This document shows positions 46,257-58,700 of a DNA stretch of 64,000 bases, piece by piece. This DNA is from Tethya wilhelma (taxonomy: Eukaryota; Porifera; Demospongiae; Tethyida; Tethyidae): contig CAXIPT010000007.1 of assembly GCA_964030475.1 (NCBI GenBank), positions 1,467,413 to 1,531,412 on the forward strand, in the 5' to 3' direction. Numbering within the stretch: position 1 is the first letter of the stretch; each line of letters opens with the position of its first letter. Below the pieces are notes generated by a model, which was not told where the DNA came from, ran no database searches, and saw only the letters and a list, made by a program, of their open reading frames with translations. Both the position numbers and the translations under genes were made by a program.

Positions 46257-46398
46257 CCTTCGAGCTTCAAATTTTATGAACAGGGCAAAGGTCGTGGTGT
46301 GGGCGTGGCACAAGTCATTTCTAATATCCGGCCTATAACACGCGTAGTATCCGGAGTTCACGTGTAGTGTTTACAGAAAATATTCTCTGTCGGCTCAA
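46257..46398. promoter_or_regulatory. Putative bidirectional promoter, PARG / AP4B1
   Basis: The start codons of the two divergent genes are only 142 bp apart, so their promoters must overlap or share this interval unless PARG starts at its upstream ATG. No TATA box is evident in either direction. Confidence 0.55.
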
Positions 46399-47435
46399 AT
46401 GCTTTCTAGTGAACTACCGGTTGTGAGAGTTCAAGTCTTCAAGATGCTGTCTGATGAGTGCGATTCGAATGACCTTGGGTGAGTAGAGAAAAATACAAGC
46501 ACAAAAAGCTGGGCCTATAATGACAGAAATAATTTCCTTTTTCACTTGACTATGATCCAATTCAGGGTCCTGCTGCGTTCACCTGAAGTTCGTAGAGACC
46601 CCAAACGCTACTTGACGGCAGTACAGAACGTGATAGGCAGTATGACACTGGGTGTTGATGTCTCTAATGTCTTCAGTGATATGATAATGGTAGGAGAATG
46701 TCAATTTGTGTGGCTACATTTGATGGCAATTTGTGATCGTCATTTTCAGGCAGGTGCCACATCAGACCTGGTTCAGAAGAAGCTGGTCTACCTCTACCTG
46801 AGCAACTATGCCCAGTCCAACTCAGAGCTGGCTCTACTCACAGTCAACACCATGCAGAAGGACTGTCAAGACCGAGATCCCATGGTCCGCGGTCTGGCTC
46901 TCAAAACCATGTGTTCACTGAGGTAGGAAGGAAGGAAGATTGTGTGAATTAGAAACTTTTATTGTATAATTGGAAGACTTAGTATTACAGTATACTACTT
47001 TTCCTTCCTGTCTTTATTGTTGTGTGTGTGTAGGTTACCCAACATGGTTCAATATCTTCGTGAGCCGTTGAGGAATGGCCTCAATGACAACTATGGTTAT
47101 GTGAGGAGGATAGCTGTGCTGGGAGTGGCTAAGCTGTACTATGTGGCACCAGATACAGTGAATCGTTAGTTCGATCTTACGTGATTGTAACTGAACAAAT
47201 GCATCACATCTCTCTCTCTCTCTCTCTCTCTCTCTGCAGAGTTAAACTTTGTGGACATCTTGTATCAGATGCTCCGTGATCGTGATCCTCAAGTTGTCTC
47301 CAACTGTATCTCAGCTCTCAACGAGATACTAGCCAACGAGGGAGGCATGGTGGTCAACTCAAAGATAGCACACTACCTGCTAAACAGGTTTGACAAGTTT
47401 GACCAGTATAAGTGATAGTGACAATTGCATCTTCG

Positions 47436-47473
<38 letters not shown>

Positions 47474-50400
47474 GTTGAGGGACTTTAGTGAATGGAGTCA
47501 ATGTCAGATTCTAGACCTTCTTCATCGCTACCAACCATCCTCTGAAGATGAGGTGTTTGATATCATGGTAACAAAAAGTGTTTGTATCATTACAGTAGCT
47601 CAATTAATATAAAATCTAATGCACTTTTATCATTTATTAGTATTTTGAAAACATCTTCTGTTGTTTGCTTTCAGTGTTGTCCATTTGAGTATTATGCTTG
47701 AACACAACCATACACTGATACACCCTGTAATAACATGTACAGCTGTTCAAATAAGTCCTCTGTTGTTTGTTTTCCTTCAGAGCATTTTGGACGACCGTTT
47801 GAAGCACACTAATGTCGGTGTTGCTATGGCAACTGTACGACTCTTTATTCACCTGACAGAGAGTATGCTCGATCTGCAATCAAAGGTCTTTGAGAGAATT
47901 CGCAGTAAGACAATGTGAATACTACATTATTTGCATAGGAGTCTAGGCTATATTTGGAACTATAAGACTTTCAACATATTACATAATTATACTCATACAC
48001 TACATGCTCACATATATATACTCACATACTCACACACTCACACATTCTAGAGTACTGTCGTCATAGTAATTGTATTGTGTGTGTGATATTCACATGTAGC
48101 CCCATTGTTGACTTTCCTTGGTTCAAGTTCTGCTGAGTTGGTGTTCACTTGTTTACAACACATTCAGCTCTTGTTGTCACGGCAACCAGATATGTGGAGC
48201 AAAGACTACAAAAGCTTCTTCTGCAGGTGGGCAGCTAGTGAGAGAATGGTTATACTATAGAAAATTATTATGTCACTAAAGGGATAATTATCATAGTATG
48301 GCACATGCAGGTACAATGATCCACCATATGTGAAGATCAAGAAGTTGGAACTGCTGACTGAGATGTGCAATCTTAGGAATGGCCACAACATTGTCGACGA
48401 ACTGGGGTGAGTTGTAATAGTGTACCATAATATTTGAATAGCATTGTAAACCAGGCCCTCCCTGTGTGCTTCATATTGTTAGCAGGGATGTGAATTAAGG
48501 CCTGGTTCATGAGGCTAATTTTGAACCCAGTCGTAACAATCATGATATCTGTTGTTTGTCAAGGGAGTGTGCTAAGGATGTGAATGTCTTTGTGGCAAGA
48601 CAAGCTGTTAAGGCCATCGGTCAGGTTGCATTTGTGGCCAGTTGCAGTGCCAACAGCTGTGTGGACAAACTTCTCTTTCTACTCAAAATGAACGTCAGCT
48701 ACATCACCACAGAAACACTCATTGCTCTGACCAGTAAATATAATAGTACACCAACAAGCATAAGATACGGTTGTGCATGTATGTGTAATATTAGTAGGTT
48801 TTTTTATTTGTTGTTTTGTTTTTGTTTTTGTTTTTTCTATTTCTAGGTATCCTTCGTAAGTTTGAGAACATGGTGGAGGTGATTCTTCCTCAGCTGCCCA
48901 CTTCCTTTGAGTCCATCTCTGACCCCGAGGGAAGGTCGGCTCTCATTTGGATACTGGGGGAGTATGGAGAGGTGGGTTGATACGAGGGAGCAGTTGGTGG
49001 GCTGGTTAGTCTTAGACTTGAGAGATGCTTTATGTGACCATTTGTGGTCGTTGGTCCACTGCAGTCTCTGCCCAACACACCTTACGTGCTGGAGGAAGTG
49101 GTTCAGAACATCTCTGAAGAGTCTTCTTCGGCTGTGAAGCTACAGCTTCTCTCGGCTGTCATGAAGATGTTCTTCAAGAGACCACCAGAGTGCCAGGAGA
49201 TGCTGGGAAGACTGCTGGAATATTGTGTTGGTGAGTAGAGAGTTTAATGCAAACTAGATACATGCATGTATGCATGATCAAATTTTTTCTCGTACTAAGT
49301 GAAGCAGCTGCTAAAGGTATATTCCACGAATCAGAAAACAAACTTATAAACTTCTGTCCTTGATGCCATCATGCAGATTATCGTGAAGGAGACATGGATG
49401 TCCATTGCAGAGCTATGTTGTATTATCGACTCCTTCAACACAATATTAAAGAAGCCAAAAGGATCGTGTGTGGCAAGGTTGACAAAACTGTAGTCAGTCC
49501 TACAAAGCTACCTCACAAGGTACTGCACAAACATAGCATCTTGATCTAGCTCTCAAAAATTCAAATTTGATCTTTATTCTATTTTTTTTTTATCTCTCTG
49601 CTCTTTAGCTGTCTCTCTTCCCAGAGTTTAACACCCTCTCTGTGATGTATGGAGAACCATCTTCAGAATTCATCACTCAGGAGTGCCCCTATGTACTTAG
49701 CAATACAACACCACCTTCAACACCACCAGGTATATAATTATTATAGGCCAATAAATTCCTTGTGGCACTTGAGCCCACTGATAAGTAATTAATACTAACA
49801 AACATTGCACTTACACATGTACTACACAATTATTTACCATTGTCTGTAAAATGAATTTATATACTCAATAGAATCAGTAACTTGTTTCGGTGATGGTGAC
49901 AGCAGTGTGGGCAGTGATGCCTCTGACTTTGACTCTCTTCAGAATTATCACCATGACGATGGAGACTCCAGGTTTCCTGCCATTCTACTCAACCCCAAGC
50001 CAGTGCTGACTGCTGCACAGTTTGAAAAGATGTGGCTATCAATGAAAAAAATGTGAGTTATAGTCAATGGAGAACAGCCTTTCATAACCAATAAATTAGA
50101 TATTTTGTCTATCAAAATATGTATTATTATGAAAGAGATAAATGTATCTTAACTGAGTTTGTTCATATCTACAGTGAAGAGCTTCAAGTACACCTCAGTT
50201 GTGTACCATCTGTGAAGGATCTAAAGAAAACACTAGCTTCTCGGTTCATCATGACGATGGCTTCAAGTCCTTCTGATCAGCCAGTGATCAAGATGTTCTT
50301 CTATGCACAACATGTGAGCAACACATGCATGATACTTTCTTGGAAATGTCGAGCTATAGTCTAAGCTTTCATGCTCCTCTATTGTAGGTGTCCACATTTC

Positions 50401-50558
50401 ACTTCTTTCTAATGGAGGCCACCATTGCCATAGCCAATGCCATGTTGTCTGTTGTTCTCAAGTGTGAGAATCCCAAACTGGCTCCCTCTTTCTTGAGACA
50501 CTTCTTCAAGTCCCTTGTAAGTCAGACAATCACTCACAAACTCATCATCTTACTGTAA
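46399..50558 (+). CDS. AP4B1: AP-4 complex subunit beta
   Basis: Seventeen exons fit in phase: 46399-46478, 46566-46689, 46750-46922, 47034-47164, 47240-47387, 47474-47567, 47781-47904, 48100-48226, 48311-48406, 48564-48733, 48847-48971, 49065-49230, 49377-49519, 49609-49729, 49872-50052, 50175-50313 and 50388 onward. The last exon reads to TAA at 50558, giving about 770 aa, close to the human size. The N-terminal adaptin trunk is clear (QKKLVYLYLSNYA, DRDPMVRGLALKTMCSLR, LPNTPYVLEEVVQNI). The C-terminal part has LTAAQFEKMWLSMKK and a beta-appendage-like end. AP-4 is a coat adaptor at the trans-Golgi network. The trunk matches AP-4 beta better than AP-1/2 beta, judging from remembered human sequence. 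Introns contain TC and TG microsatellites. The last exon also has a GTAAGT donor at 50517 that could splice in frame into the kelch exon downstream. Confidence 0.9.
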
Positions 50559-50635
50559 TATTATAGCAGTTGCTACCTTGCACATTTGAAAGAAAAGGAC
50601 TCACCAATAACTTTGTATGAATGTCTACCACACAC

Positions 50636-50664
50636 GCACACACATGCATGCATGCGCGCACACN

Positions 50665-50752
<88 letters not shown>
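50636..50752. repeat. CA microsatellite with one N
   Basis: A long CA run (about 50667-50752) is preceded by CATGCATGCGCGCAC and one N at 50664. The run ends in the AG used as acceptor by the kelch exon. Confidence 0.95.
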
Positions 50753-50753
<1 letters not shown>

Positions 50754-51724
50754 GCCTCTCAGACAAGCCTAAGCCTCCATTACAATGGACAATGTGTGCA
50801 GACATCCCATCGTGCATGAAGAATGCCCAGGGGGTGATTTACAACGGCCAGCTGCATGTTGGTGGGGGGTACACAAACAGCCCAAAGGCAGACGCTATCA
50901 TTTATGCATACAACTCCGAAGCAGACATGTGGAAGTTGCTCCCATCCTCCCCTCTAAAGTGGTTTGCAATGGCAGTGTTGGGAGAGCAGCTGGTTCTTGT
51001 TGGAGGTAAGGAGGTGGAAGTCAAGATGGCCGACTTTACGAACAAGCTAGCTTGTTGGGACAAAGAGAGACAGGCTTGGAGCTTCTCCCTCCCTCCGATG
51101 CAAATTGCACGAATCTCCCCAATAGTGTTCAGTCACAATCGCTTCCTTCTTGTTGCTGGAGGAAAGAGAGGCTGTCTCGATTTCAGCGTAGAGATCCTCG
51201 ACTCTCTGGCCGTCCAATGGCACCACGTGTCTCCCCTACCTCTACCGTGCCTGCCTCACACTTCCACTCTATGCAGTGGAACGTGGTGTCTGCTGAGAGA
51301 GAGCGATGGAACTGTGCTTCGAGCTGATGTCGACGCCTTCATCAGCAAAGAACTGCCCAACAACGGGGGTAATGAGCTAGATACTCTTATGGATAAAGGT
51401 CGAGAATTTCAAACTGTAAAGAACCGAAGATCTGTTTGGAAATCGATTCCAAAACCAGAAACAGCTCCTCTTAGGATAGCATCCATTGGGAGAAATTTGG
51501 TTGCAATTTGTCGAGATCGTGCCAACTCTGGCAAACGTCTCATTGTTTACACATATTTTCCCGAAGTAGAGCAGTGGTGTCATATGGGATACTTGCCACA
51601 GTTGTGTGCCAATGCATCGTGTGTGCCTACACCCGAGGGACACCTCTACCTAGTGGGAGGTGACGCTGGGAGGTCGGGATACTCCAACAAGATATTTAGA
51701 GCTTCATTGAGAGTGGACACTTGA
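50753..51724 (+). CDS. Kelch-repeat protein or exon
   Basis: A continuous frame of about 323 codons runs from the acceptor-like AG at 50752 to TGA at 51724. It contains kelch-type repeats with paired glycines (LHVGGGYT, LVLVGGKE, LLVAGGKR, LYLVGGDA) and spaced Trp/Tyr residues, predicting a beta-propeller. It is clearly related to the N-terminal kelch exon of the gene at 53460, with a similar order of strands and a similar start (W-x-x-x-x-x-x-P then VWYNGRVYIGGG versus VIYNGQLHVGGG). No convincing first exon was found upstream. Translation could start at an internal ATG near 50795, or the exon could be joined in frame to AP4B1. The last blade ends at ASLRVDT. Confidence 0.75.
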
Positions 51725-51773
51725 AACATAAACAGTACACAGAGATCTGGACAATATAATTGTTTTATCAATT

Positions 51774-53234
51774 CTATAGTGCACCTCAGCATAAACTTCC
51801 AAAAAATTATTTGGCGAGTCTTCAAAATCTATGCGTAAAACTGCATATCATTTGAATGCGCTTTGCACGTAGAATGCAAAAATCGCGTTTGTTTAACTCT
51901 AGCAGTTAGCCAGACTGTTTTTTTATGTTGCCCGCATATTTTTACAATTTTTTATGGGTGATGATGCAATTACGTTGTCACTCTGACCACGAATGACATC
52001 ACGTTGCTGTAGCAACGCATTTTACAATTTTTTGCGTATGTGTGCATTAGCAGTGTTCTAAGCTGTTTTCCAGCGATTCTTTGTGTTTCTTGATGCTCTT
52101 CAACTGTTGAAGACAAAGATAAAGCTCTGGAGAAGATTCTGTTCCTAAAGAAAAGTTGAAAAACAGTGATTAAGTGAGTCAAAAGCTGGATTATCCTCAG
52201 AAATCTCAATAACCCCCCACTACAGACTAATATGAAGCAATGAATGTCTACAAAACCGAATATACTGAAAGATCAACTGCTCAAACAGTATTGCTGGCAT
52301 AGTACCTTTATTTGTGACTGAAATTCTTGGTAAGGATGGATGAGAATCTCTGGCCAGGCTACGTTCTAAAGTCTGTGAAGGAGACAACCATACCTCGTCA
52401 AGCACTTGCTTAAGAAGAGTGTAGTTGAGTATTTGCTGCTAGAAAACAGTGGTATATGTGTGTTTCTACCTAAATAGCACCATAAACTTAATCAAATGGA
52501 GAGAATTTGAGCACAGTTAAGGATGTGAGTGTTGGCTCGATGTAATTACATTTTTACCGTCTTTTGGTGAATTATCCATCTGCGTATGACTCACTGACAA
52601 TGAAAAGTGTTCAGGAAAATTTAGAAGAATCAGACACTTAATGTATTACTATTTGAAATGCTTAAAACTTGGAAGAGGAATGTTGGATTGCCTTAAAGTC
52701 TTAAAAGAAGAATTCACATAAATTATTGGCCACGCCCCTTATTAAAACAACATTTTCTTCCTTCAGAATATGTGATTTCAAAATTTCTTTTCTCAAAGTT
52801 GTTTTACTATCATTTAACTTCCATTTGCTTGAATTTGAGCACTTAAAACTGTATCTTGTGTGTCTAGTTAGCAATCTTAGAATGGTACGGAAATAACGGC
52901 AAAATATGATTATTGCTCTTCTTTACAATTCAAAACCCATTATTACAAATTTTTTTTCTCAGAAAGTTGTGTTTAAACATGAACAATATTCATACAGGAA
53001 ATGAAGTTCTAGAAGTGTATGGTTAGGTAGTAGTTACAGATGTTGTGATTTTTGATTAAAACAGTGTAGGTCAAAGGTTAATCATATTCATGAAAATGGA
53101 CCCGCCCACTTTTTTCCTTAACCCCTCTAGAGTATCATTACAAAGTTTGGATGAACAAATATGTATTATAACAGACTTATGATAAATTAAATGGGAGGTA
53201 GTATTTTGGAAGTTTATGCTGAGTTGCACTATAG
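51774..53234. mobile_element. 1.46-kb element with terminal inverted repeats
   Basis: CTATAGTGCACCTCAGCATA at 51774 is matched by TATGCTGAGTTGCACTATAG ending at 53234. The inverted ends extend to about 30 bp (through AACTTCCAAAA). The interior is AT-rich and holds two coding-like exons at 52047-52438, but no recognised transposase. The element separates the two kelch genes. Confidence 0.7.
52047..52438 (-). CDS. 3' end of an unidentified spliced gene
   Basis: Two minus-strand exons join in phase: 52438-52306 (acceptor GTTTTCTAG, donor AAAG|GTACTA) and 52144-52047 (acceptor TTCTTTAG), ending in TAA. The encoded C-terminus includes LLKQVLDEVWLSPSQTLERS and ELYLCLQQLKSIKKHKESLE, a helical, charged sequence. 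I do not recognise it and could not find upstream exons between 52440 and 53300. It lies inside the inverted-repeat element, so it may be cargo, a captured gene fragment, or a decayed transposon gene. Confidence 0.4.
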
Positions 53235-53405
53235 CTGTTTCATTTTTATTTTGTAAATGATCAATCACAGTCATAAGAGGCACTGATGAAGGGATGAATT
53301 GAGTGTCACGGCATGCAGATAATGTTTCTGCTTAGTCAACAGACGACCATTACCCAATGCATGGAACTTCATGTATGGGTGGGGCTCATTCGCAAACGCG
53401 CGCGG

Positions 53406-53413
53406 TATATAAA
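53406..53413 (+). promoter_or_regulatory. TATA box of the kelch-ROCO-Death gene
   Basis: TATATAAA in a GC-rich context (GCGCGCGG upstream) lies 47 bp before the ATG at 53460. That spacing would place transcription start near 53435 with a short leader. Confidence 0.6.
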
Positions 53414-53459
53414 CAGTGATAGAGAGTCGAAGTCTGTTTGTTTCCAGAAATGGTTGAAT

Positions 53460-55710
53460 ATGAATAGAAAGAAAAACTTGTCAGTTACTGAGGTAGGTGG
53501 TATACGTAGAAAGGCTCTGTTTTTTGTCTTGTTTTGTTTTGTTTTATTTGGTGTGTTTTGCTGATCAAAAAAGGGTACTTTTCCTGTTTGGGAGTACAAC
53601 TACTGCAACATTAACTGTTGCCATATTAGCTAATAAAAAAGATTATATGTAGCTCAGCATTCCTTGTGTGAAGATACCAAACCCTCTAGCCTATAGCTAG
53701 CCGATGAGTGTGCACTCTGTCCCTTTATCAAAGCAACAGCTCAATATAGCAAACTCAACAGCTACTGTGTGTGGGTATAGTGTTGAAGACAGTATTTACT
53801 ATTTTTATTGCAGGTAGCCATCACTCACCCCCTCGTCTCCATGGACTGGGAGGAGCTACCCCAGTTGCCATGGGGTATAGCCTATGCCAAGTCAGTATGG
53901 TACAATGGGCGTGTCTACATTGGAGGGGGTATGGTGTGGGGTCGGGATTCATCACAGGAAGCCACACTGTTGTTCCTTGACACTGGGGGTCAATGGAAAA
54001 CAATAAAGACACCAACTAGCCGCTACGGACTAGCCATCTACGAGGGCCACCTGGTGTTAGTTGGAGGTACGGAGGATCCTAGAGATCTAAAGACAGTCAC
54101 CAACAAAGTATGGAAGTTGCAGAATCATGAAGAAGATGACACAGTGAATTGGAAAGAGGACGCCATTCCTCCAATGCCTACAGCAAGATACGGACCCTCT
54201 GCTATTGGATATAAAGAACTCCTCCTTGTTGCTGGTGGCAACAATGGCAAGACTGGTGGCAACATTGGTGATGAAATTGACACTGTAGAACTGTACATCT
54301 CCCAGCAAGAACAATGGCTGTCCACCACAGCACTACCACGGCCGTGTTGGGACATGTCATCTACTATGGTGGGCAGCCAGGCTGTGTTTGCAGGTGGCTA
54401 TAGACAACAAGACAGAGCCGTCTACTGGTGTAACTTAGATGACATCATGGCGTCTCCTTCAACCCTCCAGTGGACAGAGACAGCCATCCCACTAAAGTGG
54501 ACATCGCTAACGACACACCAAGGAGTCCTCCTAGCAATAGGAGGATGGACGGGTTCATCTCCCAGCTCCACCATGATGGCCTACTGCTACAACAGCCAAC
54601 AATGGTACCCCTTCTATGACCTCCCTCTACCCCTCCACTCTACCTCCACTGCCACTACATCCACAGGAGATGTAGTGGCCATCGGAGGGTGGACCCCCCA
54701 CAGCGGCGGCTCTTCAAGAGCATTCAAACTTCATCTAAACAGTAAGTGCTACATTTACATCTCTAACCACACGTTTCTGACCCCCTGTCTAGCTACAGTC
54801 ATCATACACATCAATACCAGTTTAAACATTTTCCCAATTAGTATTTACATCTCTTCCCAGACATCTATATACTGGCTGCAGTGGCCTTACATACCGGCTT
54901 CTAATTTTGCATTTCTAACCAGATGTCTCTAAATGAGAATCTTATTAAAAATGGTTGACAAAGAAGCTGGTACGAGAGATGACACATAAGACCATTGCAG
55001 CTAATGTGGATGTCAATAATTATTGGATGTCAATTGAATGTTGGTAATGATGATAATGAATGCAATGTGGGCATTCTACATGTGGTCATTTAAACTACGT
55101 ATATGTGATGTAATTTGTGCGTGTTCTTTAGTACAGGAGCTTAATTATGTTGTTTTCCAGATGAAGCTGCTCTTGGGCTTTCTAACATCATCCTCAAAGC
55201 TGTTCAGAGTGGTCTCCTTGCTTCAGTTGAAAGGGCTCTGACACTTGTGAAGGAGCACTCTCCCTCCTCCCAGACAGACGATGGTAGTCCACTAGTGGAC
55301 TTCTTGGCTTACAGTTCTTCTCCCAATGTAAGTTTGTCTGTTTATTGCTACATTAAAAGGAATATTGTGTTTTCTTCATTGAAGGTATCATCCTTAGAGG
55401 ACTCATGTTCTCCCCTGATGATTGCCACGGCTAAAGGAGACACTAAGACGGTGGACTTTCTCTTAAAGAATAGTGCCTCCCCTTCCTACAAGAACAAGGT
55501 TTAGTAAAAGGTGTATAGAGATTGTTATAGAATGGTTGTTACTGCGTTGTGTATACACCTCCAGGATGGTATGACTGCTGTTCATGTTGCCTGTAGCAAA
55601 GATAACCTCAAACTTGTGCAACGACTGGTGAACAAACCAACACAGGAAGCAACTGTCAAAAATCTGTTGGAAATGAAAGACAAGGTATATACGATGTTCA
55701 CATGTGCACA

Positions 55711-55749
<39 letters not shown>

Positions 55750-58700
55750 CACACACGCACGCACGCACACACACATACACACACACACATTACAGAAAGG
55801 AAGAACAGTTCTCCATTATGCCTGTGATTCTCATTCTGAAAGCGAAACTCTAAAATGGTTATTGGAGAAATCACTATGTGTGAAGTTCTTGAACAAGAAA
55901 AGCAATGTGATTACTTTTTTCCTTTAATTTGAGCAAAAATTGCATTCTCATGATATCCTCTCACTACTTTACTTACTTGGGGTATTTCTCATACTCTCTA
56001 ACTCTCAGACTGGCCTTACTCCTCTGTTGATAGCCTGTAGCAATGGAAATGTGGCAGCTGTGGAAGCACTTGTTACTCAGGACCAGCTTGACACAGCTGT
56101 ATGTGATGAGAATGGCCAGGGTGCTCTACATCTGGCAGCCAAGAATGACTCTGCATCTATTGCTAAACTGCTCTTAGAAAAGGGAGTTAAAAGTGATGCA
56201 CAAGATTCCAAGGTGACTTAAATTTACAAATACACACCACAAATCAAAGCCTGTGTCAGTGCATGACTATAAGAACTTCCAACATTTGTTGTATATGCAG
56301 GGAAATACTGCTCTACATGTCGCCTACAAGAAATCCAGCAATTCTGTCATCACTATTTTAACAGACGTTGAAAATGGAAAAATAAAAGTGATACCTAACA
56401 AGGTGAATAAAGCTTCAAACAATTGTGTTTCTAGATTGTGTGTGGTCTTGAGCAGGTGTTCTATGAATTGAGCTAGTTGGCCCTAGATGTTGTTTTATTG
56501 TGTCCATTGTTCCTGTGGAATGCAATTGTGTCTCAAAGTGTATTCATAAGGATTACCTTTTGCATAAATGCAAACTATCTACTGTAGTAAACATGCATGC
56601 CTAGAATTGCACACTATACACTGGACATACCTAAACCACATACATTCACCCTACACATCAGTGAGTCTGTTTTTCTCCACAGGATGGTCACCTTCCTACT
56701 GACCTTGAGCCAGATGACAGTGAGTTGGACTACTACATGTAGAGTGCATGCAAGCATGTATGATTTTATTTGTACTGTCTTGTAGTTATCCCTCCTGAGA
56801 TCTTGAAGAGAGGGGCAAAAGCAGTTGACGCGTACTTTAAGGCCTTGGAGAAAGGACAGTCCAAGATTCCATGGTGCAATTTTCTCATCCTTGGCCAGGA
56901 GAGGGTTGGCAAGACCAGCCTCTATCACCTCCTAGTCAACAAGCCGTTCAACCCTGAGCAAGAATCGACGCGAGGAATTGATAATACAACCGTAGACACC
57001 ATGGTGGACATGCGTCATGTTGGGGTTGAAGACTGGGCCGAGAAAGATGAGAGCACGGTACAGCAACATGCAGATCAACAGTTTGCTGAAGGAGTGATTG
57101 GAGCTCTACCAACAGACCTCTTTGCTTCTAGTGACAGTCCTACTCCAACTGTGACAGAGTCTGACCTGGAGGAAGAGCTATCCAAACTAACGCCAGAGAT
57201 CAAACAGATCCTCAAATACATGGCTGCCAGGAGGGAAGATTTTGCTGAATTAGCACGAAGGGAAAAAAATAGAATATACGTAGTGCAGGAAACCCAAATC
57301 AAGCTTAAAAAAACTACTCTTGAAAGCCAGACTTCTAAGAATTTGAATGAAGATTCATTGATTCAAAAACCAGAGCAAGCACTCACCACTGAGGAAATTG
57401 ATCCATCGACTCCTAACCAGAGCAGCCAAGCTACACAAGTAGTTGCTGTCCCTAAAGTCAGCAGCCGACATGCAAAGCTAATTGATCAGCAATTCATGGC
57501 CGCTCTTTCAAAGGTGATGAAAGAAGAGGACATTGCACTCATTCTCAATGTTCTGGATTTTGCCGGTCAAAAGGAGTACCGTCCAATGCACCACTGCTTC
57601 CTCACGAAACGAGCAATGTACCTGGTGGTGTTCAGCATACAGACGATCATTTCATACCTTGAACTAAGGTCAAAGGAAAGGGTTCGTTCAGATGTAGATT
57701 CACACAACCCCTTTGAGGAGATCAGATATTGGCTCCAGTCTATTCATGCCCACACTCTTCCTGCTAACCCTAGTAAAGACAAGGACTATCTGAAGAATGT
57801 CTGTCTTGTGGGCACCCATCGTGATCAGATGAGAGACGGTAAGCTGGAGCGTATCAGTGACGAGAAGCTAAACGAGATCAACAAGATATTAATGGAAGAA
57901 ATTTACACTGACGACAGGTGTTCGTGTCACCTTCACATGATGGGTCCTAAAAAGGACAGAATCTTCTTAGCTGTGGAAAATTCAATTGATGGTAAAGAGC
58001 TAAAGGATAGAGAAGCAAGTGGGGCCAAAGCTCTTCAAGAGGAGATTCAAAATGCATCTGAAAATCTTTCATTTTTACGAGAACGCTATCCAATATCCTG
58101 GTTCCGTTTTAATAACCACCTAGTTAGAATGCAGGAATCGTTGAAGCAAAGCAAGTCCTCACTAGTCATCAAAATAGACGAGGTGCTCAAGATAGCCACA
58201 CAGTGTGGTATCACTGACCAAGAGGGGCAACAGCTGATTCTAGAGTTCTTCCATGAAACAGGAAAGATGGTCTGCCTCAGTAAGTTGCATACAAGTGATG
58301 TATTCAGGACTGATTTACTCTTTCTTTGTCTACAGAATTTCTTCCTCTTCTCTTCATCAGTGAAGAGGAACATGCTGAGCTAAAAGAGCTGGTATTACTG
58401 GATCCAAAATGGCTGATTGACGTCATGATGAATGTTGTGGAGTTGAATTTTCGGTCTACAATTGAAGGCAAGCACATGAACCAACTCCATGAAACAGGTG
58501 TTGCAACAGCTGATCTTCTAAAGATTGTCTGGTCTGAATACCTCCGAGAGCCGATTGACAAGTCATTTCGTCAGATGTGCCTCATGCTTCAAGCAGAGGC
58601 ATTGATACATCCCATCAGAAGTGAAAATCCTAGTAAGTTTGACCATAAATTGCACCAGAATACGTATAATATTATACTTAAGCATGCTTGCACAGATGAC

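Noticed and set aside
54087..54355. Minus-strand frames inside the kelch exon
   Set aside because: Shadows of the kelch coding exon; the plus strand carries the repeats.
58633..58695. Considered as coding sequence in the ROCO gene
   Set aside because: It is in frame and stop-free, but has a GTAAGT donor and a TTGCACAG acceptor, so it is treated as a 63-nt intron that could be retained.
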